This document shows, piece after piece, positions 1 to 7,560 of a DNA stretch of 64,000 bases. The DNA lies in the NCBI RefSeq assembly GCF_900289145.1, contig NZ_OKQO01000007.1, forward strand, positions 215,107-279,106, in the 5' to 3' direction. The stretch comes from Neobittarella massiliensis (ex Bilen et al. 2018). GTDB taxonomy: Bacteria; Bacillota; Clostridia; Oscillospirales; Ruminococcaceae. Numbering within the stretch: position 1 is the first letter of the stretch; every line of letters begins with the position of its first letter. Under the pieces are notes generated by a model. It was given only the letters and a program-made list of their open reading frames with translations, ran no database searches and was not told the origin of the DNA. The position numbers and the translations under genes were made by a program.

Positions 1-62
1 GGCGCCGCTGGATTTGCAGCGCCGCGGCGAAATCGATCAAAACACAAAATGGGTTTCCGGCA

Positions 63-503
63 CTAGATCTTGTAGCTGCCGTCAGCCAGTGCCGCCAGCC
101 GGGCCCTGATGGCGGGGATAGCCTGCTCGGGCGTCGTCACTTCCATCACCGAGTTCTCGATGGGGCACTGGCCGCTGCCGGTGCGGTTGGTGATAATGGG
201 CACCTCCCGCCCACAGTGCAGCACCAGCCCCAGCTGGACCGCCAGGTCGATGGCCGGGCGGCTGGCCACGAACGAGAAGATCTCTCTGGCGCCGCACAGC
301 GCGGCCACGAACACCGCCGCTTTGCCAAACACCCGGTCGCAGATATACGGCGCCGCCCCGGGGTACTGCTGATACAGATCTAAAAGCGGGGCGATGCCCT
401 GCTTCTGCGAAGAAAAAAGCAGCTCTCCGCTCTCGCCGGCGGCCAGGCACTTGTCCTCGCTGCTTTCCATCTGTGCTCTGAGCTCCTGCAAAATCTTATG
501 CAC
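63..503 (-). CDS. DUF1893 domain protein
   Basis: Small cytosolic protein of about 146 residues that I recognise as the DUF1893 family, common in clostridia; its biochemical role is not established. The core carries the family's pattern of a hydrophobic strand after 'GKAAVFVAAL', an 'EIFSFVAS' segment and the ending 'NRTGSGQCPIENSV', which includes a conserved Cys. An ATG at 512 lies directly against the AGAGGG ribosome binding site, too close for initiation, whereas the in-frame GTG at 503 is about 9 nt away, so I place the start there. It is monocistronic, with a good promoter (649-677) on its own strand. Family call is confident; function is unknown. Confidence 0.8.
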   Translation of the reverse strand: MHKILQELRAQMESSEDKCLAAGESGELLFSSQKQGIAPLLDLYQQYPGAAPYICDRVFGKAAVFVAALCGAREIFSFVASRPAIDLAVQLGLVLHCGREVPIITNRTGSGQCPIENSVMEVTTPEQAIPAIRARLAALADGSYKI

Positions 504-648
504 GGCACACATCCCTCTTTCTTACAAAACTCTTTCAGCTTTAGCGTGCACTACCCCGGTCACCGCGGCTAAAAAACATGCCGCAGGCGCCGGCCGTATG
601 CAGCGGGCGCCAACAGAGCGCAGTGGCGGCAGTGCGGCTATCTAACCT

Positions 649-677
649 ATTATAACAAAGCACCTCCCCCCTGCCAA
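649..677 (-). promoter_or_regulatory. Sigma-A type promoter for the DUF1893 gene
   Basis: On the minus strand TTGGCA (672-677) and TATAAT (649-654) are separated by exactly 17 nt. It would give a leader of about 130 nt before the DUF1893 start. Confidence 0.65.
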
Positions 678-756
678 GGGGCAGCGGCGCGATTCGCCCC
701 GCTTGTGCACAAAAAAACGCACAAAAAAGGCAGCGCAACTCCTATGTGCGGGGCCA

Positions 757-785
757 TTGTTCCCCGGCGGCGCGGCTGCTATAAT
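757..785 (+). promoter_or_regulatory. Promoter for the cysteine desulfidase-like gene
   Basis: TTGTTC (757-762), 17-nt spacer, TATAAT (780-785). Transcription would start about 40 nt before the ATG at 833. Confidence 0.6.
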
Positions 786-832
786 AGGTCTAGTACGTCA
801 TGCAACAAAATGATCATCAGGAGGAAGAGAAC

Positions 833-2107
833 ATGGAGGAATGCGTCTGTAGACAGTACATCCAGATCTTACAGCAGGAACTGGTGCCCGCTCTGGGCTG
901 TACTGAGCCCATCGCCATCGCCTTTGCGGCGGCCAAGGCCCGCGAGGTACTGGGGAAGATGCCCCAGCGCATCGTCGCCAGCTGCAGCGGCAACATCATC
1001 AAAAATGTCAAGGGGGTCATCGTCCCCACCACCGGCGACATGAAAGGCATCGACGTGAGCGCGGTGCTGGGGGCCGTGGGCGGCGACAGCAGCCTGGGGC
1101 TGGAAACGCTCACCCCCATCACCCCCGCCCACCTGGCCACCTGCCGCGAGCTGCTTTCGCAGAACATCTGCCAGGTAAAACTGCTGGAAGGCGTTTCGAA
1201 TCTACAGATCATTCTAGAGGTGTATGCCGATAGCGACAGCGCGCTGGTAGAGGTGTGTTACGCCCACACCAACATCGTGCGCATCGAGAAAAACGGCCAG
1301 GTGCTGTTGGATGTGCGGGATCAGCAGAGCGGCAGCGGCCATGAAGGGGCCGATTACAGCACGCTCGATCTGCCCGACATCTTCGCCTTTGCCACCACCG
1401 GCGACATCAGCGAGCTGCAGCCCACCATCGACCGGCAGGTGCAGTATAACCGCGCCATCGCCCAGGAGGGGCTCAAAAATAACTACGGCGCCAGCGTGGG
1501 CAAGACGCTGCTCGAGGTGTACGGCGACCGGGTCGAAAATTTGGCCCGGGCCTGGCCGGCTGCCGGCAGCGACGCCCGTATGGGCGGCTGCGTGCTGCCG
1601 GTAGTCACCAATTCCGGCAGCGGCAATCAGGGCATGACCGTGTGTCTGCCGGTGCTGGCCTACGCCGAGCACCTACACTGCGACCGCGAAAAGACCACCC
1701 GCGCGCTGGTGCTCGCAAACCTCATCGCCGCCTATCAAAAGCGGGGTCTGGGCAAGCTCAGCGCCTATTGCGGGGCGGTCTCGGCCGCCTGCAGCGCCGG
1801 CGCCGCCATCACCTGGCTGTGCGGCGGCAGCTATCAGGATGTCTGCACCACCATCACCAACACGCTGGCCAACGTGTCGGGCATCGTCTGCGACGGGGCC
1901 AAAGGCTCCTGCGCCGCCAAGATCGCCTCGGCAGTCGACGCAGCGCTGCTGGCCCACCACATGACCCAAAAAGGCCGCACCTTCGGAGCCGGCGAAGGCC
2001 TGGTGATGGACAGCGCCGACCGCACCGTCGATGCCGTCACCCGCATGGGCCGCGAAGGCATGCGCTCTACCGACGTCGAGATCCTAAATATCATGATCGG
2101 CAAATAG
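833..2107 (+). CDS. L-cysteine desulfidase / serine dehydratase-alpha family protein (UPF0597)
   Basis: A 424-residue cytosolic enzyme of the UPF0597 family (CyuA/YhaM), members of which degrade L-cysteine to pyruvate, ammonia and sulfide using a 4Fe-4S cluster. Cysteines typical of the family occur in 'LGCTEPIAIA' near the N-terminus, in 'GGCVLPVV' and 'MTVCLPV' mid-protein, and in 'SGIVCDGAKGSCAAKI' near the C-terminus; length matches the family (~430). An upstream in-frame ATG at 800 is possible, but the AGGAGGA at 819-825 sits inside that extension and is ideally spaced for the ATG at 833. Single gene with its own promoter and a strong terminator downstream. Family is secure; cysteine versus serine specificity is inferred. 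Confidence 0.88.
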   Translation: MEECVCRQYIQILQQELVPALGCTEPIAIAFAAAKAREVLGKMPQRIVASCSGNIIKNVKGVIVPTTGDMKGIDVSAVLGAVGGDSSLGLETLTPITPAHLATCRELLSQNICQVKLLEGVSNLQIILEVYADSDSALVEVCYAHTNIVRIEKNGQVLLDVRDQQSGSGHEGADYSTLDLPDIFAFATTGDISELQPTIDRQVQYNRAIAQEGLKNNYGASVGKTLLEVYGDRVENLARAWPAAGSDARMGGCVLPVVTNSGSGNQGMTVCLPVLAYAEHLHCDREKTTRALVLANLIAAYQKRGLGKLSAYCGAVSAACSAGAAITWLCGGSYQDVCTTITNTLANVSGIVCDGAKGSCAAKIASAVDAALLAHHMTQKGRTFGAGEGLVMDSADRTVDAVTRMGREGMRSTDVEILNIMIGK

Positions 2108-2144
2108 CGGCACTTTTCATCATGGGGGACTTTATTCTCCCCGG

Positions 2145-2174
2145 CCCAACCCAGCACAGCCCAACCCAGCACAG
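2145..2174 (+). repeat. Perfect 15-bp tandem repeat, two copies
   Basis: The unit cccaacccagcacag is repeated head-to-tail, with a degenerate third piece after it, between the desulfidase stop and its terminator. Confidence 0.7.
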
Positions 2175-2210
2175 TCCGGCACAGAGCAGAGCAGCCGCCG
2201 ACCGCACATC

Positions 2211-2263
2211 AAAAAGCCAGAGCAGCCGGGAAATCACTCGTTTCCCCGGCTGCTCTGGCTTTT
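2211..2263. terminator. Bidirectional intrinsic terminator
   Basis: Very long hairpin: aaaaagccagagcagccggg pairs with its complement around a 7-nt loop, with A-run and T-run on the two flanks, so it can serve both converging genes (833-2107 and 2288-2656). Confidence 0.93.
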
Positions 2264-2287
2264 TATAAAAGGTAGCTGGTGCCGCGC

Positions 2288-2656
2288 TCACCCCTCGATC
2301 TGGTGCCCCGCCTCACGCAGGCAGCACAGCGCTTTTTGGTAGTGCTGCTGTTTGGTCAGGATATAGTCGGTGTTGTAGGTCGATACGGCAAAGATACCGA
2401 TCTCGTTTTGGGCCAGAATATCCGCGATCTCCGCCAGGATCCCGATCAGCGAAAAGTCTAACTGCCCCTCGATGCGCAGTATCCGCCAGCCGTCGTCGCG
2501 CTGGGTGGCGTTGGCGGGGGCGCGCTCGGTCCTGCACACCACCGATAGCTCCTCGTCTGTCTTACCCAAAAAGCAAAATGTATCCTCCAGGTCCACCTGC
2601 GACAGGTCCGGCACCTTGCAGACCGACATCTGTACGGCAAATCTCCTTAAAACCAT
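2288..2656 (-). CDS. ACT domain-containing protein
   Basis: A 122-residue protein that looks like the stand-alone ACT/CASTOR-type family of small amino-acid-sensing proteins. The second half ('FSLIGILAEIADILAQNEI' then 'GIFAVSTYNTDYILTK') is the ACT beta-alpha-beta pattern with the Gly-Ile turn that lines ligand pockets in this family. The first half is a second, divergent repeat. The start at 2656 follows an AAGGGGAGA site. It is separated by about 60 nt from the alkylation repair gene on the same strand and may be co-transcribed with it. The ligand cannot be told from sequence. Confidence 0.75.
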   Translation of the reverse strand: MVLRRFAVQMSVCKVPDLSQVDLEDTFCFLGKTDEELSVVCRTERAPANATQRDDGWRILRIEGQLDFSLIGILAEIADILAQNEIGIFAVSTYNTDYILTKQQHYQKALCCLREAGHQIEG

Positions 2657-2719
2657 CTGTTCTCCCCTTATCTCATTCAGATCTTCTGTTCTTAGGCCGC
2701 CATCACCGCCGACAGCAAA

Positions 2720-3460
2720 CTACTTCTTTTTGCGCCGCAGGGTCCTGAGCATCTGCTTGTCGTCACTGCTCACGCGAAACGATTCGCACAGCTTCGAGAT
2801 GGTCTTTTGGTGGGTGAGATCATCCAGCGCACCGCCCTGCAGCAGCTCCACCACATAGTCCGGGTCATAGAGGTAGGCGGTGGCGTAAAACCAGGCCAGC
2901 GCCATCTGCACATAGTAATGCTCCCGATGTATCTGCGCACACAGCGCCAGCGCCCGGCTGCGGTGGCTGTCCGCCAGCAAGTAGGTCATACACAGGACCA
3001 CCGCCACCCGCACCTGCCAGGGGTCCGGCTGGTCAGCCAGCCGGGCACACAGCGCCAGCGTATAGTCCAGGTCCTTTTTCAGGCCCTTACAATGGCTGCA
3101 AAAGCTGTCGCACTGGGCCCAGTTGTGGATGCGGGGGATATACGCCTCTATATACTGCCGGGCGATGTCGTCCAGCTCTTTGGCGGTGGCGCGCCCCAGC
3201 ACCAAGCCGCACAGCACCGTCTCCTCCTGGGTGCCGTCGACGCTGCAGTCCACAAAGCCGCACCAGTCACCGGCGGCTATCTGCCTGGCCGCCGCCTGCA
3301 GCACCGGTGCCCGCACCCCCAAAAGCGGGGTGTCGGCATCAGCCAGTATCTTCTGGTGAAACTGGCGGTAGCCGTCGTCGGCCTGTCCCTGCAGCCAGTT
3401 TATCAGCTGTTGGTAGTGTTCGCGGTCCCATCTGGTAGGCAGTGGCATATCGCTCATCAT
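2720..3460 (-). CDS. DNA alkylation repair protein, AlkD family
   Basis: A 246-residue HEAT-repeat DNA glycosylase of the AlkD type, which removes bulky or positively charged alkylated purines. Recognisable features are the helical repeats, 'LLGVRAPVLQAAARQI' near the N-terminus, 'HNWAQCDSFCS' in the middle (the W-x-x-C-D motif holding the catalytic Asp) and the Lys/Arg-rich tail. Two start codons overlap (3460 and 3457). The TGA of the original HAD reading frame (3459-3457) overlaps the first ATG, so before the mobile element inserted this gene was the translationally coupled downstream partner of the HAD phosphatase now at 21294-22004. The GGAGG just upstream survives. Confidence 0.88.
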   Translation of the reverse strand: MMSDMPLPTRWDREHYQQLINWLQGQADDGYRQFHQKILADADTPLLGVRAPVLQAAARQIAAGDWCGFVDCSVDGTQEETVLCGLVLGRATAKELDDIARQYIEAYIPRIHNWAQCDSFCSHCKGLKKDLDYTLALCARLADQPDPWQVRVAVVLCMTYLLADSHRSRALALCAQIHREHYYVQMALAWFYATAYLYDPDYVVELLQGGALDDLTHQKTISKLCESFRVSSDDKQMLRTLRRKKK

Positions 3461-3556
3461 TTTTCCTCCAATACGATCGGCACCAGCTCCTGTAAGCTGG
3501 CTATGCGGTAGGTGATCTTTAACCCCTCATCCGATTTGCATCCGGTGGGCTCGTAC
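3457..3556 (-). pseudogene. Displaced original C-terminal end of the HAD phosphatase gene
   Basis: Read on the minus strand in the frame of the HAD gene, this piece encodes 32 residues starting with Tyr-Glu-Pro-Thr and ending 'ASLQELVPIVLEEK' before a TGA that overlaps the alkD start. The first 48 bases are the attachment repeat shared with 21364-21411; the remaining codons are the native tail that the element cut off. The frame continues exactly from the codon at 21410. It has no start of its own. Confidence 0.9.
3509..3556 (+). repeat. Left attachment site (attL) direct repeat
   Basis: 48 bp identical to 21364-21411 and in the same orientation. It begins taggtgatctttaacccc and ends gggctcgtac. 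The sequence is coding in the HAD gene, so the crossover lies inside a protein-coding target. Confidence 0.95.
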
Positions 3557-3659
3557 AATAAGCGCATGTTTTGGGGCGAATACAGCGTGATTTGTAGTAG
3601 TCAAATGGGCATAGAATACAGCGCAGTATACACCGAGTAACTGGGAAAATAAAAACAGG

Positions 3660-3679
3660 TGCGGTAAAACATGCGGTCA
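3660..3679 (+). repeat. Candidate integrase arm-type site, left
   Basis: tgcggtaaaacatgcggtca matches 18 of 20 bases at 21277-21296, same orientation, each near one end of the element. Each copy contains two TGCGGT units 12 bp apart, as expected for arm-type sites of tyrosine recombinases. Confidence 0.55.
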
Positions 3680-3707
3680 AAAAACAGCGGGCCATCTGTA
3701 CCCGCTG
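3679..3707 (-). terminator. Terminator of the integrase gene
   Basis: On the minus strand cagcggg and cccgctg pair around a 9-nt loop and are followed by six T residues. Confidence 0.75.
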
Positions 3708-3715
3708 CTGCTATT

Positions 3716-4816
3716 TTACTGCGAAAGCACCCTGTCGAAAACACCGTCAAGCATATTCGCTGCCCGCTGCTTTTCGCCGTCCACCTCATGGCCGTATACG
3801 CCGAATGTGTCCATGCTGCCAGAGTGGCCGACTACCATTTTTATGAGCTGCTCGGGTACATCGGACTTCGCAAGGCTTATGAGGGTATGCCGCATTTCAT
3901 ATAGGCTGCATGAAATGTTGTGTTGCTTGCGATATAGTTTCCATTTTCCATAAAGACAGACGCTTGACATAGCATTTCCGTGGCGATCAGGGAACAGCCA
4001 TTTTGAAATAATGTGGTGCCGTTTCAGGTTTTCCCGCTGCTGTTCTAATATGGCCAGCTGGTGGCGGCCCAGAATTATTGACCGCTGAGCATTTTCATTT
4101 TTTCCGGTGGTGATCTCTCCATAACTGTTTATAGAGCGCTGAACAGTCAGCGTGTTGCCCGAAAGATCGCTATTCTGCAACCCGCACAACTCGCCCGGAC
4201 GCAAGCCCAGCAGCACAAGAAAACGGAAAGCGGGAACATAGAAATAGGGCTGTACTTGTCCACGCGTTTTTACAAGATCGGTAGAAAACAGGGTTTTTAA
4301 ATCATCGGGTTGCAGAATACGCTTTTTGCCTACTGGTGCTCCACGTGGTATCGTGATATCTTCCGGGCGCTCCATGGGTATACCGTTTTTCTTTGCGAAC
4401 CGGCAAAACACCGATATTGTAGTACGTATGCTAGTAAGCGTCTTTTTTGATAGTCCACCCTTAAAACCGCGATCAATGCAGTTCTGCCAGTCCTGTTCAG
4501 TTAAAGCCGCAACCCGCTTGTGCTCCAAGCCGGGGAGCAGCCAGCAGCGCCCGAAATACTCCGTTTGCTTATAGTTGCTGGTGCCTGTGGTACTCTTTAC
4601 CCTTTCCAGATGTTCGGCCCACAGTGCCCCAAAACGGACGTTTTCACGGCTGCTACCAGTCTCTAGCCACTTATCTGCCTTGCGTTCGGCCTCTGCCTTG
4701 CCTTTTTTCCCTGCGGTAGCAGAGTAGAACGACCGACGAACGCCGTCTTTCTGTACATCAATGCGCCAGCGGGTCGATTTTTCCACCCAGCGGGCTTCAT
4801 TTTTGCGTACTGCCAT
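3716..4816 (-). CDS. Tyrosine-type site-specific integrase
   Basis: A 366-residue recombinase that inserts and excises the element at the HAD gene end. An N-terminal Arm-type DNA-binding region ('TRWRIDVQKDGVRRSF') is followed by a SAM-like core-binding domain (about 60-160) and the catalytic domain. Catalytic residues visible: first Arg in 'LGLRPGELCGL', the 'YEMRHTLIS' box carrying the second Arg (the usual His at its start is Tyr, a tolerated change), 'GHSG' and the nucleophile Tyr in 'FGVYGH'. Full length for the family. Located right beside attL and transcribed toward it, the standard arrangement. The start at 4816 has an AAAGGGG site. Confidence 0.95.
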   Translation of the reverse strand: MAVRKNEARWVEKSTRWRIDVQKDGVRRSFYSATAGKKGKAEAERKADKWLETGSSRENVRFGALWAEHLERVKSTTGTSNYKQTEYFGRCWLLPGLEHKRVAALTEQDWQNCIDRGFKGGLSKKTLTSIRTTISVFCRFAKKNGIPMERPEDITIPRGAPVGKKRILQPDDLKTLFSTDLVKTRGQVQPYFYVPAFRFLVLLGLRPGELCGLQNSDLSGNTLTVQRSINSYGEITTGKNENAQRSIILGRHQLAILEQQRENLKRHHIISKWLFPDRHGNAMSSVCLYGKWKLYRKQHNISCSLYEMRHTLISLAKSDVPEQLIKMVVGHSGSMDTFGVYGHEVDGEKQRAANMLDGVFDRVLSQ

Positions 4817-4922
4817 AGTTTACAGCCCCTTTCACATTGTGGTATAGTCAGGGGGCAGATCATGGCACGTTGCCATCCTCTAAGCCTTGCCGTAGTGTCC
4901 CTCGGGCACATGGCAGGGCTTT

Positions 4923-5585
4923 TTATTTTGTGCCCCCCAGTTTGCTCACAACATCGTCAAACAGGTCTACATACTGATTTTTAATACGGTCAAATATCGT
5001 CGCGGCGGTATCTTCATCGTATATGTGGGACGTGGAATTTCGGTCATTTAGCAGCCCTATCCATAGTGCCTCATCTTGTATCACACCATCTGCAAACGCC
5101 TGCCGTATGGCCGATTTGGGGCTATTGACATCCGTGTAGCCTTGGTCTATCAGATATTCACGTAAGGTTTTCCATGTCAGTTCTGTGCAAAACTCAAAGC
5201 GCTGTATAGCACCATCGCGGATAGAGGCTAACGGGTTGTTCTCATAGTCTTTTAGCGCCTCTTTCAGCCTGTCCACTGCGCTTATTAGCTTGGTGTATTT
5301 CTCCTGCATTTTATCCATAAGAATAACCCCGTCCCTCTCTATATTGCGCAACAGTGCCGTGTCTGTCTGCTGGGTAACATGGACAATATCGATTTTCAGC
5401 AGGGTGGGCAGATCATCCAGATGCGACCAAAAAGCGGGTTGGCATTCCTGTGGCATTCCCCAAACCGCAATATCTATATCACTGCCCTGCCGATGATCTC
5501 CACGGGCCCGAGAACCAAAGAGCACCACGCGATCAGCGCCACATTTTCTACCCGCTGCCGCTATTTGTCGATATATCTGCTGCAT
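4923..5585 (-). CDS. Single-chain MNT nucleotidyltransferase-HEPN fusion (MntA/HepT-like)
   Basis: A 220-residue fusion of two proteins that are usually separate. Residues ~1-95 are a minimal nucleotidyltransferase with 'GSRARGDHRQGSDIDI' and the third Asp in 'KIDIVHV'. Residues ~100-220 are a HEPN/HI0074-type substrate-binding domain with 'RNSTSHIYDE', matching R-x4-H-x-Y. In known MntA-HepT toxin-antitoxin pairs, the HEPN domain is an RNase toxin and the MNT domain AMP-modifies the Tyr of this motif. All key residues are present here in one chain. It lies between the repressor and the integrase, where defence or stability cargo often sits. Function as a toxin-antitoxin or anti-phage module is inferred. 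Confidence 0.88.
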   Translation of the reverse strand: MQQIYRQIAAAGRKCGADRVVLFGSRARGDHRQGSDIDIAVWGMPQECQPAFWSHLDDLPTLLKIDIVHVTQQTDTALLRNIERDGVILMDKMQEKYTKLISAVDRLKEALKDYENNPLASIRDGAIQRFEFCTELTWKTLREYLIDQGYTDVNSPKSAIRQAFADGVIQDEALWIGLLNDRNSTSHIYDEDTAATIFDRIKNQYVDLFDDVVSKLGGTK

Positions 5586-5721
5586 TTGTTTGGCCCCCTT
5601 GCGATGGTTGTTGTAGCGGGTTTTAGATCCTCTAGTCCCACAATAACAATATCTGGTTTACTATCTGGTACAGGTCTGCCCGTTAGGACAAGCCAATTTT
5701 CTTGTTTGGCTGGCTCTACCG

Positions 5722-6255
5722 TCAAATATCTTCGTTGTCTGGATTATCTTTCCTATATTTTGGAACTTCTGTAAGCTCTTGTATGCGCTCCACAGCCTTT
5801 TTTTGGCCTTCGGCATTGAGTTGTCCATAGTAATGTTCAAGCAGCTTGTGGTTCGCAAAACTCGCCGCTCCTTCTATGCCATCTTGAAGTATTAACATAG
5901 CTTCTACAGTGTCGTCGTTTATGCTGCCACCTGTGTTAACCGCTGCACGTATTACTCTATCGGCAATACGACCGTAACTGTCACGAATATTATCTGGCGA
6001 CATTTTTTCAAAGTCATTATCATTGCTGGTGTTAATCTCGATTGGCGCTCCTACAGTAAGGCCCAATAATTCGAGATGATTAGTCCCCAAAGCGGCAGCA
6101 ATCTTTCGCAATATATCTATGCTTGGTTTCCGGTCTCCGTTTTCGTATCTTCGCAAACTCATCACAGAAATACCCGCTTTATCAGAAAGTTGAGCTTGCG
6201 TCATGTGCTTAGACGCACGAAGTTTTTTGATGTGTTTTCCAAGATCGAAATTCAT
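5722..6255 (-). CDS. CI-like XRE-family repressor
   Basis: 177 residues. Residues 5-60 form a classical helix-turn-helix ('MTQAQLSDKAGISVMSLRRY') followed by 'ENGDRKPSIDILRKIAAALG'; the remainder (about 80-177) is a helical domain of unknown type without the Ser-Lys dyad of LexA/CI peptidases. It is divergently transcribed from the Cro-like gene, with three operator-like repeats between them, so it is the probable master repressor of the element's replication module. The start at 6255 is preceded by GAGGTG. There is a 136-base gap before the MNT-HEPN gene with no gene in it. Confidence 0.88.
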   Translation of the reverse strand: MNFDLGKHIKKLRASKHMTQAQLSDKAGISVMSLRRYENGDRKPSIDILRKIAAALGTNHLELLGLTVGAPIEINTSNDNDFEKMSPDNIRDSYGRIADRVIRAAVNTGGSINDDTVEAMLILQDGIEGAASFANHKLLEHYYGQLNAEGQKKAVERIQELTEVPKYRKDNPDNEDI

Positions 6256-6291
6256 ATTGTCACCTCGTATATATAGAGATTACCACAAATC

Positions 6292-6380
6292 AGAACCGAA
6301 TGGAATGCTTTTCCTGAAAATATTTTGACAAAAGAACCATACGGCGCTATAATATACGATATACAGAACCAAACGGTTCT
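6292..6380 (+). promoter_or_regulatory. Three operator-like repeats between repressor and Cro-like gene
   Basis: Sites agaaccgaatggaatg (6292-6307), agaaccatacggcgct (6333-6348) and agaaccaaacggttct (6365-6380) share AGAACC-N4-GG; the last is a perfect palindrome. The middle copy fills the spacer of the rightward promoter, the others flank it, like the OR1-3 arrangement of temperate phages. Binding by the 6255 repressor and/or the Cro-like protein is inferred. Confidence 0.7.
6325..6353 (+). promoter_or_regulatory. Rightward early promoter of the element
   Basis: Perfect consensus TTGACA (6325-6330), 17-nt spacer, TATAAT (6348-6353), overlapped by an operator-like site. It drives the Cro-like/replication gene cluster. 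Confidence 0.88.
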
Positions 6381-6394
6381 CATGGAGGTGTAAA

Positions 6395-6586
6395 ATGAAA
6401 ATAGACAAGGAAAAATTCGAAGTAGAGCTTGCGCGACGGTGTCTAAGCAGCAGGAATTTAAAAGGGGTATCGCCGCAAACTGTTGCCAAAATCCGGCGCG
6501 GCGGAGAAGTGCGCCCTGCTGCACTGGGGCGTGTAGCCCGGGCGCTAGGGGTAGATGTGACTGAGATTATGGAGGTGAAGCAATGA
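6395..6586 (+). CDS. Cro-like small DNA-binding regulator
   Basis: 63 residues with an XRE/Cro fold: 'LARRCLSSRNLKGVSPQTVA' then 'KIRRGGEVRPAALGRVARAL' is a helix-turn-helix plus the following helices, ending 'GVDVTEIME'. First gene after the rightward early promoter, with GGAGGTG five bases before the ATG. By position and fold the counterpart of the CI-like repressor. Its stop overlaps the next start (ATGA), indicating translational coupling. Confidence 0.8.
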   Translation: MKIDKEKFEVELARRCLSSRNLKGVSPQTVAKIRRGGEVRPAALGRVARALGVDVTEIMEVKQ

Positions 6587-6861
6587 AACCGTACAGCTAT
6601 ATTCGGGGCGCGCTGCGCCAGTACGACATAGACCAGCAGTACATAGCGGAGCAGCTGGGCAGAAGTCGCGCCTATGTTTCGCAGCGATTTAGCGGACACG
6701 GCACATTTACGCTAGAAGAGGCATACCAGATCATGGGGATGTGTGGCGTGCCCGCTAGCGAGGTGTATAAGGCATTTCCGCCGGGCGGGCAAGCCGTACA
6801 CGACAAGCCCAAACCGCGCCTATTTATCGCGAGACGTGCCAACGGAGCGCGGCCATGGTAG
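6583..6861 (+). CDS. Small HTH protein, translationally coupled to the Cro-like gene
   Basis: 92 residues. Residues ~10-60 resemble a helix-turn-helix ('YIAEQLGRSRAYVSQRFSG' followed by 'FTLEEAYQIMGMCGVP'), the type found in small phage regulators. The C-terminal third is Pro/Arg-rich and probably disordered. The ATG overlaps the previous stop. Role in early regulation is inferred. Confidence 0.7.
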   Translation: MKPYSYIRGALRQYDIDQQYIAEQLGRSRAYVSQRFSGHGTFTLEEAYQIMGMCGVPASEVYKAFPPGGQAVHDKPKPRLFIARRANGARPW

Positions 6862-6864
6862 GGG

Positions 6865-7560
6865 GTGCGGACCTTGCTTGAAAATGGATTTGTACAGCTG
6901 CACCGAAGTATTTTAGACTGGGAATGGTACGGGGACATAAATACGACCCGCTTATTTATCCACCTACTGCTCACTGCCAACTATGAGCCTAAGCCCTGGA
7001 AAGGCATCACAATAGACCGTGGTCAGCGGGTTGCCAGCTATGGAAAACTAGCCGAAGAAACCGGACTTTCAATTAAGCAAATTCGGGCATCCATACGGCA
7101 CCTCAAAAGGACAGGCGAGGTGGCACACACAGCAACCTCAAAATATGGCTTATTTACGGTAAAAAATTACGATAGATACCAGACACAGGGCACACAAATG
7201 GGCAGTCAAGTGGGCACACAAATGGGCAGTCAGAGGGCAGTCAAAGGGCAACAATGTAATAAAGATAATAAAGCAATAAAGAAAAAATATAATATTATTG
7301 GGGGAAAATCCCCCATCACACAACCACAAAAATTCCAAAAACCAACGCTAGAAGAAGTACAAGCATACTGCCGAGAGCGAGGCAACGCTATATCACCTGA
7401 ACGCTTTATGGACTACTACGAGTCAAACGGTTGGAAAATCGGCAAAAGCCAAATGAAAGACTGGAAAGCAGCCATCCGCAATTGGGAACGCAGAAACAAT
7501 CAGGAGGCTAACCAGCAAGTAGAGTGCCTTGGGTACGGAAAAGGGGCGGTAAGACTATGA
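6865..7560 (+). CDS. DnaD-like phage replication initiator/replisome organiser
   Basis: About 231 residues. The N-terminal half is a winged-helix domain ('FVQLHRSILDWEWYGD', then 'YGKLAEETGLSIKQIRASIRHLKRTG' split over helices), typical of phage replication proteins related to DnaD/RepA_N. After a low-complexity Gly/Gln linker containing a repeated 'GTQMGSQ' the C-terminus has 'DYYESNGWKIGKSQMKDWKA', the DnaD-like helicase-loader motif. The start is uncertain: GTG 6865 or TTG 6874, which has better spacing to AGGGGG. It overlaps the following DnaB-like gene by ATGA. It probably binds the element's origin and recruits the helicase. Confidence 0.82.
   Translation: MRTLLENGFVQLHRSILDWEWYGDINTTRLFIHLLLTANYEPKPWKGITIDRGQRVASYGKLAEETGLSIKQIRASIRHLKRTGEVAHTATSKYGLFTVKNYDRYQTQGTQMGSQVGTQMGSQRAVKGQQCNKDNKAIKKKYNIIGGKSPITQPQKFQKPTLEEVQAYCRERGNAISPERFMDYYESNGWKIGKSQMKDWKAAIRNWERRNNQEANQQVECLGYGKGAVRL

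Larger units (their letters stand above)
513..832. other. Divergent intergenic region
   Basis: About 320 bases between two divergent genes. It holds the two opposing promoters listed separately. Short reading frames here are GC-rich and lack ribosome binding sites; I see no gene. Confidence 0.6.
3557..3715. other. Left end of the element, non-coding
   Basis: Contains the arm-type repeat at 3660-3679 and the integrase terminator; I see no gene. Confidence 0.6.

Noticed and set aside
4663..4911. Minus-strand frame overlapping the integrase start
   Set aside because: Different frame over the integrase N-terminus with no domain; the 4816 start has its own ribosome binding site.
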